Shown here piece by piece: positions 58,834 through 64,000 of a DNA stretch of 64,000 nucleotides. The stretch comes from Nonomuraea ceibae (lineage in GTDB: Bacteria; Actinomycetota; Actinomycetes; Streptosporangiales; Streptosporangiaceae). Position numbers and translations under genes: made by a program. The number at the start of each line of letters is the position of its first letter. Position 1 is the first letter of the stretch. The notes beneath the pieces are model-generated. The model was not told the origin of the DNA, did not search any database, and saw only the letters and a list, made by a program, of their open reading frames with translations. The DNA lies in the NCBI RefSeq assembly GCF_019396325.1, contig NZ_JAHKRO010000045.1, positions 1 to 64,000 of the forward strand, in the 5' to 3' direction.

Positions 58834-59559
58834 TCACGAGTCGCGGGCGGCGATGCGGGCCAGCAGCGCCGCCAGCGGGCCCGGCGCGGAGACCATCGGC
58901 CAGTGGCCGGTCTCCAGCGTGTGGAAGTCCCAGGACGGCACCGACCGCATGGCCGTCACGTCCGCCGAGAGCCGCCCGGCGAAATGGTCCAGGCTGCAGA
59001 CGACGTAGCTGGCCCGCTGCCGCTCCAGCGGCCGGGTCAGCGTGGCCGGCTCGGCGATCGTCCGGCCGGGGTGCCCGACGAGGCGCCCGGCCAGCCAGCG
59101 CGCCTGCGTCGTGGTCAGCCCCTGCCCCTCCCCCACGATCGTCGCGTCCGGGGCGGGCCAGCGGCCCTCGTTGTCGGCGATGAGCCGCAACTCCTGGGTC
59201 CGCTGGCGCTCCGGGAACGCGTGCAGCATCGACCTGCCGTCATGCGGCAGGAACGCCTCCACGAACACGGTGTGCGCGACCCGCTCCCGCGCCCGGTCGG
59301 CCACCTGCCCGGCCACCAGGCCGGAGTAGCTGTGGCCGACGAGCACCACGTCGCGCAGGTCGTCCGACTCCAGCAGCGCCAGCACGTCGCGTACGTGCGT
59401 CTCCAGGCCGACGTCGGACACGTCGTCCTCGCCGCCGGCCAGGCCGCGCAGGGTGACCGCGCGGGCCTCGTGCCCGCGCGCCCGCAGCCGCCTGGCGACC
59501 GGCTCCCACGCCCAGGCCCCCATCCAGGGGCCCGGGATCAGGACGAACCCTCGCTTCAC
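58834..59559 (-). CDS. Alpha/beta hydrolase, small esterase type
   Basis: 241 residues. Begins GFVLIPGPWMGAWAWEPVARRL, an oxyanion segment, and has the nucleophile Ser in VGHSYSGLVAGQVADRA (about residue 88) and the catalytic His near TLETGHWPMV (about residue 219). This is the pattern of plant methyl-esterase-like and pyrethroid-hydrolase-like bacterial esterases, not of epoxide hydrolases, which use Asp. It has no signal peptide. A hydrolytic or thioesterase-like editing role is possible. It converges with the small membrane protein, five bases apart. Confidence 0.78.
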   Translation of the reverse strand: MKRGFVLIPGPWMGAWAWEPVARRLRARGHEARAVTLRGLAGGEDDVSDVGLETHVRDVLALLESDDLRDVVLVGHSYSGLVAGQVADRARERVAHTVFVEAFLPHDGRSMLHAFPERQRTQELRLIADNEGRWPAPDATIVGEGQGLTTTQARWLAGRLVGHPGRTIAEPATLTRPLERQRASYVVCSLDHFAGRLSADVTAMRSVPSWDFHTLETGHWPMVSAPGPLAALLARIAARDS

Positions 59560-59615
59560 CGGAGGTCACCTCCTTCTTCCTCATCTGACAGAAGCCCGGC
59601 CACGGTGTCCACCGC

Positions 59616-60386
59616 TCAGGCGGCGACCAGCACGCGCTCACGGGCGGGCGGCGGGGCGGCCACCGGCTGACCGGCCACCAGGGACTGCACGACGTGCACG
59701 CGCTGATCGCCGGCGATCAGCGCCACCACCGCCACGTACCCGTCACCCGGGTCCAGGTCGACGAACCTGATGTCACGCGGCGGGATCTCCAGCGGCCAGC
59801 TCAGCAGCTCGGGCGGCTCCTCGGGGCCGGTGACCTCAAGCTTGCCCGGGGAGACGCGCAGGCCGTGCCCGGTGGCCTTGAGCGCCGCCTCCTTGCGCGT
59901 CCACACCCTGGCGAACGCCTCATAACGCTCATCCGGCGGCAGCGCGTCCAGGGCCTTCAACTCGTGCGGGGTCAGGGCGCACCGGGCCAGGTCGTCCACG
60001 GGCTCCGAAGGCACCGCCTCGACGTCCACGCCCAGCGCTCCCACGCCCGTCAGCGCCACCGCCACCCGGTCGCCCGAGTGGGAGACCGACACGTGCAGCC
60101 GGCGGCCCGACATCCTGATGTACGGCTTGCCGTGGTGCCTGGCGCAGTCCGCGCAGCTCCGGTCGACCACCACGTCCTCCGGGCGCACCCCGAGCTGGGT
60201 GGCCGCCGCGTTGCGCAGCAGCCAGGCCCCGGTCAGGAAACGGCGGCGGTCGGGGTCGCGGCGGAACCTGGCGGCCCGCTCCAGCTCGGGTTCGCTGAGC
60301 ACCGCGGACAGCGTCTCCACGCTCCGGTGTCCGGGAGTGGCCCACCAGACACGGCATTCTCCGGGGGCCAGCAGGGAAGCGATCAT
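59616..60386 (-). CDS. 4'-phosphopantetheinyl transferase, Sfp type
   Basis: 256 residues. Family motifs are HVSVSHSGDRVAVAL (about residue 106), GVDVEAVP (about residue 125) and FARVWTRKEAALKATGHGL (about residues 162-180). It moves phosphopantetheine from CoA to the carrier serine of PKS and NRPS proteins, here the protein at 4392, the NRPS at 45176 and the enediyne synthase outside the window. An unusually strong GAAGGAGGATACCG precedes ATG 60386. The start overlaps the stop of the 97-residue protein gene (ATGA), so both are translated together. Confidence 0.9.
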   Translation of the reverse strand: MIASLLAPGECRVWWATPGHRSVETLSAVLSEPELERAARFRRDPDRRRFLTGAWLLRNAAATQLGVRPEDVVVDRSCADCARHHGKPYIRMSGRRLHVSVSHSGDRVAVALTGVGALGVDVEAVPSEPVDDLARCALTPHELKALDALPPDERYEAFARVWTRKEAALKATGHGLRVSPGKLEVTGPEEPPELLSWPLEIPPRDIRFVDLDPGDGYVAVVALIAGDQRVHVVQSLVAGQPVAAPPPARERVLVAA

Positions 60387-60676
60387 CGGTATCCTCCTTC
60401 GGCGTCCTCTTCGGGGTTCCTCGTGAGCAGCGTCCGGCAGGTCACCAGCTCCCAGTGGTCGATCTCGGGATTGGTGAGGACCTCGGCGACCACGTCCCGC
60501 ACCTGGGCGCTCGTCGTGGGCTCGTCGGGACGCACGCGGATGACGATGTCCCCGGTGGCCTGCGTGAGGTCCTTGTGCCAGCGGCTCGGCAGCAGCGCCA
60601 TGATCCGGATCCCGTCGACCGGCGAGCCGGGGACGGGAAGCCCGTCGACCTTGCGCATCGTCAGCTGGATCAGCAT
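60383..60676 (-). CDS. Small protein coupled to the phosphopantetheinyl transferase
   Basis: 97 residues from ATG 60676 (an upstream GTG at 60733 is also in frame). Soluble, mixed alpha/beta, with no recognised motif; the middle reads DIVIRVRPDEPTTSAQVRDV. Its place between an acyl-CoA carboxylase beta subunit and the phosphopantetheinyl transferase suggested the small epsilon subunit of actinobacterial carboxylases, but the sequence does not resemble that family. Coupling by ATGA to the transferase argues for a related role. Confidence 0.6.
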   Translation of the reverse strand: MLIQLTMRKVDGLPVPGSPVDGIRIMALLPSRWHKDLTQATGDIVIRVRPDEPTTSAQVRDVVAEVLTNPEIDHWELVTCRTLLTRNPEEDAEGGYR

Positions 60677-60771
60677 GATTCCTGGGTCTCCGTCCTCCTC
60701 CTGGCGATGGTCCTTCGTTCTCGCACTTCCCACTGTGGGACAGGCGCGACAACCGGGCCAGGGCTCGCGGA

Positions 60772-60804
60772 GTCAGGAAGCTGCAGGTGGGCAGCCGCAT
60801 GCTG
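60772..60804 (+). promoter_or_regulatory. Second bipartite element, orphan copy
   Basis: GTCAGGAAGC at 60772-60781 and TGCTG at 60800-60804, 33 bp end to end. No plus-strand gene follows; a hairpin begins 25 bp later. It could drive a short RNA, or the match may be accidental. Confidence 0.25.
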
Positions 60805-60828
60805 TCAACGGGGCCCCGGACACGCGAA

Positions 60829-60856
60829 AGCCCCGCAGGCGGCGGCCTGCGGGGCT
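60829..60856 (-). terminator. Hairpin after the carboxylase gene
   Basis: Perfect 12-bp stem, 60829-60840 with 60845-60856, loop GGCG, just beyond the carboxylase stop at 60879. Confidence 0.7.
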
Positions 60857-60878
60857 CCCCTCGCCTCTCCAGGGCCCT

Positions 60879-62501
60879 CTACAGGGGCACGTTCCCGTGC
60901 TTGCGCGGCGTCGGATGCTTGCGCTTGTCGCGCAGCATGGCCAGCCCGCGCGCCACGGCCGCCCGCGTGTCCACGGGGTCGATCACGTCGTCGACCAGCC
61001 CGCGCTCGGCCGCGTACGTGGGATGCACGAGCTCACTCCTGTAGCGGGCCACCAGGTCCGCGCGCAGCATGCCCGGATCGCTCGCGCCGGCCAGCTCCTT
61101 GCGGTAGATGACGTTCACCGCGCCCTCCGCGCCCATCACCGCGATCTCGTTGGTGGGCCACGCCAGTGACAGGTCCGTGCCGATGGAGCGGGAGTCCATC
61201 ACGATGTACGCGCCGCCGTACGCCTTCCTGATGATGACCTGGACGCGCGGCACCGTCGCCTCGCAGTAGGCGTACAGGAGCTTGGCGCCGTGCCGGATGG
61301 CGCCGGCGTGCTCCTGGTCGGTGCCCGGCAGGAAGCCGGGCACGTCCACGAGCGTCACCAGCGGGATGCCGAAGGCGTCGCACAGCCGGACGAAGCGCGC
61401 CGCCTTCTGCGAGGCGTTCACGTCCAGCACGCCCGCGAGCACCATCGGCTGGTTGCCGACGACGCCCACCACCTCGCCGTCGATCCTGGCGAACGCGCAG
61501 ATCACGTTCGGCGCCCAGGCGCGGTGCACCTCCAGGAAGTCGCCGTCGTCCACCAGCTCCGCCAGCACCCGCCGCATGTCGTACGGCTTGTTCGGCTCGA
61601 CGGGCACGATCTCCGCCAGGCGGGGCCGCACGTCGTCGGACGCGCCGCGCGAGGGCAGCGACGGCGGGCGGCTCATGTTGTTGCTCGGCAGCATCGACAC
61701 CAGGTGGCGCACCTCGGCCAGGCAGCTCTCCTCGTCGTCGTGCACGAACGCGGCCAGGCCCGAGCGGGTCGCGTGCACCGGCGCGCCGCCGAGCTGCGCG
61801 TGCGAGACGCGCTCGCCCGTGACCGCCTCCACCACGTCCGGGCCCGTCAGGTAGAGCTGCGCCGTGTCCCGGACCATGAACGTGAAGTCCGCCAGCGCCG
61901 CCGAGTAGGCCGCGCCGCCCGCGCACGGGCCGAGGATGACGTTGATCTGCGGGATGACGCCCGACGCCGCGACGTTCCGCTGGAAGATGCCGCCATAGCC
62001 GTTGAGCGACATCACGCCTTCCTGGATCCTGGCGCCGCCGCTGTCGTTCAGGCCGATGAACGGGGAGCCGGTGGACAGCGCCAGGTCCATCACCTTCTGG
62101 ATCTTCAACGCGTGCGCCTCGCCCAGCGAGCCGCCGAACACGGTGAAGTCCTGCGCGTAGACGAAGACCCGGCGGCCGTCGATCGTGCCGGAGCCGGCGA
62201 TCACCCCGTCCGTGTGCGGGCGCTGCCGTTCCATGCCGAGACCCTGCGCGCGATGCCGGCGCAACATGTCCAGTTCGAGAAAGGACCCCTCGTCGAGCAG
62301 CAGCTCCAGCCGCTCACGGGCGGTCCGCTTGCCCAGCGAACGCTGCCGGGCCACCGCCTGCGGGCGGCCCTCCGCGACCTCCTCACGCAGGCGCCCATGC
62401 TCCTCGCGCAACCGGTTCATGGACGGGGGCGGCGCCTGAACCGCCTCGTCAAGGGCCTCCACGGACGGCATCGCGGCGATGTCGAGTTCCGAGATGCTCA
62501 T
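60879..62501 (-). CDS. Acyl-CoA carboxylase beta subunit (carboxyltransferase)
   Basis: 540 residues. Carboxyltransferase of the PccB/AccD family: GSLGEAHALKIQKVMDLAL (about residue 125), DSGGARIQEGV and GPCAGGAAYSAAL, then a second crotonase half with PGFLPGTDQEHAGAIRHGAK and KAYGGAYIVM. Both CoA-binding halves are complete. It makes malonyl-CoA or methylmalonyl-CoA with a biotinylated alpha subunit encoded elsewhere. A dedicated copy here would feed malonyl-CoA to the enediyne PKS. ATG 62501 has GGAGG nearby, and an operator-like element lies 53 bp upstream. Confidence 0.9.
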   Translation of the reverse strand: MSISELDIAAMPSVEALDEAVQAPPPSMNRLREEHGRLREEVAEGRPQAVARQRSLGKRTARERLELLLDEGSFLELDMLRRHRAQGLGMERQRPHTDGVIAGSGTIDGRRVFVYAQDFTVFGGSLGEAHALKIQKVMDLALSTGSPFIGLNDSGGARIQEGVMSLNGYGGIFQRNVAASGVIPQINVILGPCAGGAAYSAALADFTFMVRDTAQLYLTGPDVVEAVTGERVSHAQLGGAPVHATRSGLAAFVHDDEESCLAEVRHLVSMLPSNNMSRPPSLPSRGASDDVRPRLAEIVPVEPNKPYDMRRVLAELVDDGDFLEVHRAWAPNVICAFARIDGEVVGVVGNQPMVLAGVLDVNASQKAARFVRLCDAFGIPLVTLVDVPGFLPGTDQEHAGAIRHGAKLLYAYCEATVPRVQVIIRKAYGGAYIVMDSRSIGTDLSLAWPTNEIAVMGAEGAVNVIYRKELAGASDPGMLRADLVARYRSELVHPTYAAERGLVDDVIDPVDTRAAVARGLAMLRDKRKHPTPRKHGNVPL

Positions 62502-62554
62502 GATTTCCCTCCCTCGTCAGTGCCTCCAGTCAATGGTCAGTGGCCGTTTCCTGT

Positions 62555-62571
62555 CACCTCCTGCAGTGCGG
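62555..62571 (-). promoter_or_regulatory. Operator-like 17-bp element before the carboxylase gene
   Basis: Minus strand CCGCACTGCAGGAGGTG, 53 bp before the start at 62501 and 147 bp before the divergent NTWP-protein gene. Confidence 0.55.
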
Positions 62572-62586
62572 GGAGCCCCGGCGCGT

Positions 62587-62619
62587 GGCAGGAAGCGGAA
62601 ACCCGCGTGCAGCTTGCTG
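62587..62619 (+). promoter_or_regulatory. Second bipartite element before the NTWP-repeat gene
   Basis: GGCAGGAAGC at 62587-62596 and TGCAGCTTGCTG at 62608-62619, 33 bp end to end, 99 bp before the start at 62719. Confidence 0.5.
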
Positions 62620-62718
62620 CCCGCCGGAAGCCTGGTTCCGGGGCTTGCCGCAGCGCAAAGTTGGAAGTGCGAAAGGGAAACACGAAAAACACAAAACACT
62701 AAATAAGAAAGAGGCAGA

Positions 62719-63033
62719 GTGATGGCTGAGACGACGATTTTCAAGACGGTTACCGACAACATTGCGAAGTGGGCCATCGTGATCGTCGCCGCGGGGGCCA
62801 CCTTGACCGCCGGCTCCGCCGCCCTTGAGTCGCTGAGCACCCTGAACGGGACCGTGGCCGTCGCCGACGACGACCCGGGCAACACCTGGCCCGTCCCGGC
62901 CCCCACGCCCACCCCCACGGACGGCCCCGGCAACACCTGGCCCGCCCCGGTCGCCGCCGACGACCCCGGCAACACCTGGCCGGTGCCCCCGACCACCCCC
63001 ACCCCCGACCCCAACACCTGGCCGAGCGCCTGA
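62719..63033 (+). CDS. Short membrane-anchored or exported protein with four NTWP repeats
   Basis: 104 residues. An amphipathic N-terminus (MAETTIFKTVTDNIAKW) leads into one hydrophobic segment, WAIVIVAAGATLTAGSAAL, about residues 17-35. Residues 53-104 are built from four imperfect repeats: DDPGNTWPVP, DGPGNTWPAP, DDPGNTWPVP and PDPNTWPSA, joined by Pro/Thr linkers. There is no cysteine. The leader upstream (about 62668-62718) is strikingly A-rich for this genome. No known family is recognised; a secreted binding protein or a precursor peptide are options. It is preceded by the same bipartite element as the apoprotein gene. Confidence 0.7.
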   Translation: MMAETTIFKTVTDNIAKWAIVIVAAGATLTAGSAALESLSTLNGTVAVADDDPGNTWPVPAPTPTPTDGPGNTWPAPVAADDPGNTWPVPPTTPTPDPNTWPSA

Positions 63034-63109
63034 CCCGGAAAGGCCCCCCGATTGTTCCGCACACTTTGAACATCCGGAAAGGAGAGATGAACCACGAGAA
63101 TTCACAAAA

Positions 63110-63138
63110 GAACCCCGCGGCCACCGGCCGCGGGGTTC
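63110..63138. terminator. Bidirectional hairpin
   Basis: Perfect 13-bp stem, 63110-63122 with 63126-63138, three-base loop, between the convergent NTWP-protein and regulator genes. Confidence 0.75.
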
Positions 63139-63177
63139 ACGCTGTGCCCGTGAGGCACGCGAAAAGAAAAGGCGGAT

Positions 63178-64000
63178 TCAGATCCAGTTCTCCTCCTTGG
63201 CGCGCAGCGCCGCCTGGAAACGGTTCACCGCGCCCAGCCGGGCCATCAGGTCCGCGACGTAGCGCCGGTAGGTGCGCACCGACACGTCGAGCTCCCGGGC
63301 CGCGATCTCGTCCTTGTCCGCCGTGGCCATCACCTCCAGGACCCGCTGCTCCATCTCCGTCAGCATCGGCTCCTCCTCCGGCGGGTCGATGTAGGTGCGC
63401 AGGTCCACCGCCGAGTTCCACAGGCCCTCGAAATAGATGACGAGCTGCGACACCAGGCCCGGCTCCCGTACGAGCAGCGCGCCCTTGGAGTTCTGCTTCG
63501 GGTCGATCGGGACCACCGCGACACTGCGGTCGTACATGAGCATGCGGTCCATCGGCTGCTCGGTGATGCGCACCTCGCCGCCGAGACTGATCAGCTCGCG
63601 CAGGTACGACACCATGTGCGGGTCCTCCAGCGCCGACGGGTGGAAGATCTCCTTGATCGACAGGCCCCGGCGCAGGCTCCGCGTGTCCAGCGGCAGCGCC
63701 GAGTCGATCATCACCTTGGTGAACGGGCCGCCCGGGTGCAGGCAGAGCGTCTCCTTGTAGGAGAAGAACGCGAGATCGTCCAGCCGCTGCCGGACCCGCG
63801 CGCCGTTCTCCACCCGCTCGATGTCCAGCGCCGCACCGGTGCGCTCGCCCTCCTGCATGTCCTCCAGGAAGCCGGCGATGGCGTCACGGGCGGCGAACAC
63901 CCGGCGGATCTCCGCGTTCAGCTCGTCCAGCCGCTTCTCCACCAGCCGCTCGATCGCGACACGCGGCTCCGTGGCCACGACCCGGTGCCGGTCGGTCAGG
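63178..64000 (-). CDS. LuxR-type HTH transcriptional regulator, 5' end beyond the window
   Basis: At least 274 residues; the frame stays open to the edge, so the GTG at 63978 is probably internal and the N-terminus is missing. The C-terminal 65 residues are a LuxR/GerE helix-turn-helix: MLTEMEQRVLEVMATADKDEIAARELDVSVRT and VADLMARLGAVNRF. The middle (SALPLDTRSLRRGLSIKEIFHPSAL and MDRMLMYDRSVAVVPIDP) resembles the TrmB-like sensor region of many actinobacterial regulators of this class. It is the only regulator in the window and so the first candidate to bind one of the repeated operator-like elements. Confidence 0.8.
   Translation of the reverse strand, partial: LTDRHRVVATEPRVAIERLVEKRLDELNAEIRRVFAARDAIAGFLEDMQEGERTGAALDIERVENGARVRQRLDDLAFFSYKETLCLHPGGPFTKVMIDSALPLDTRSLRRGLSIKEIFHPSALEDPHMVSYLRELISLGGEVRITEQPMDRMLMYDRSVAVVPIDPKQNSKGALLVREPGLVSQLVIYFEGLWNSAVDLRTYIDPPEEEPMLTEMEQRVLEVMATADKDEIAARELDVSVRTYRRYVADLMARLGAVNRFQAALRAKEENWI

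Noticed and set aside
63087..63440. Small plus-strand gene starting MNHENSQKN with a good ribosome site
   Set aside because: It would read through the terminator hairpin and then antisense into the regulator gene, with an Arg/Pro-rich translation; a short peptide cannot be excluded but is not supported.
1..64000. tRNA or rRNA genes, CRISPR arrays, insertion sequences
   Set aside because: None was noticed on reading both strands; no transposase- or integrase-like proteins and no regular 28-37 bp repeats with spacers.

Overview
Organism and setting. The DNA is very GC-rich with strong G/C third-position bias, and nearly all genes have actinobacterial homologues. It reads as the chromosome of a filamentous actinomycete; I cannot name the genus. 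From about 1 kb to the right edge it is one specialised-metabolite gene cluster. The diagnostic gene is the small secreted protein at 39970-40398. Its predicted mature form is 110 residues, with cysteines at 36, 45, 86 and 91 as in the C-1027/neocarzinostatin apoproteins. With it come an SgcJ-like protein, an SgcC4-like tyrosine aminomutase, an SgcC-like phenol hydroxylase, an SgcC5-like condensation enzyme, an SgcF-like epoxide hydrolase and UvrA-like and MFS resistance genes. This is most of the tailoring half of a chromoprotein (9-membered) enediyne cluster. The enediyne polyketide synthase and its partners are not here and should lie beyond one edge.

Layout. 1-1992: three membrane-protein genes, the first cut by the edge. 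2113-5302: prephenate dehydrogenase, a flavin monooxygenase, a carrier protein and the SgcJ-like gene. 5451-9351: nucleotide-sugar genes. 9451-17671: condensation enzyme, efflux pump, UvrA-like protein, glycosyltransferase and a solute-binding-type protein without signal peptide. 17750-27161: two methyltransferases, an FAD oxidoreductase, an operon of two PaaK-like ligases, a flavoprotein and a 69-residue protein, then a serine hydrolase. 27162-27896: a gene-free GC-rich degenerate repeat. 27897-33832: epoxide hydrolase, FAD oxidoreductase, acyltransferase, reductase and a UDP-glucuronate-decarboxylase-like enzyme. 33898-39708 (minus): P450, acyltransferase and amino-sugar C-methyl-, amino- and N-methyltransferases. 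39970-48421: apoprotein and beta-tyrosine genes. 48679-55074: a five-gene operon predicted to make and modify 3-hydroxyanthranilate. 55110-64000: oxidoreductase, hydrolases, two small membrane proteins, phosphopantetheinyl transferase, acyl-CoA carboxylase beta subunit, a protein with repeated NTWP motifs and a regulator cut by the edge.

How the genes work together (inference). Three peripheral groups seem to be built for an enediyne core: a hydroxylated beta-tyrosine unit held on a carrier protein, an N-methylated C-branched amino sugar made through a nucleotide-glucuronate route, and an aromatic acid derived from 3-hydroxyanthranilate. The last differs from the SgcD/SgcG route of C-1027, so the chromophore may be new. 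Protection would come from the apoprotein, the efflux pump, the UvrA-like protein and perhaps the hydrolases.

Regulation. Reading the intergenic regions shows a 17-bp element, on the coding strand roughly CCGCA-N5-GGAGATG, about 55-150 bp before the start codon of most operons (13 clear copies, 3 weaker). A second bipartite element, GGCAGGAAGC-N16..18-TTGCTG, occurs before the apoprotein gene, the decarboxylase gene, the 3-hydroxyanthranilate operon and the NTWP-protein gene. Both look like pathway operators. No tRNA, rRNA, CRISPR array or insertion sequence was seen.
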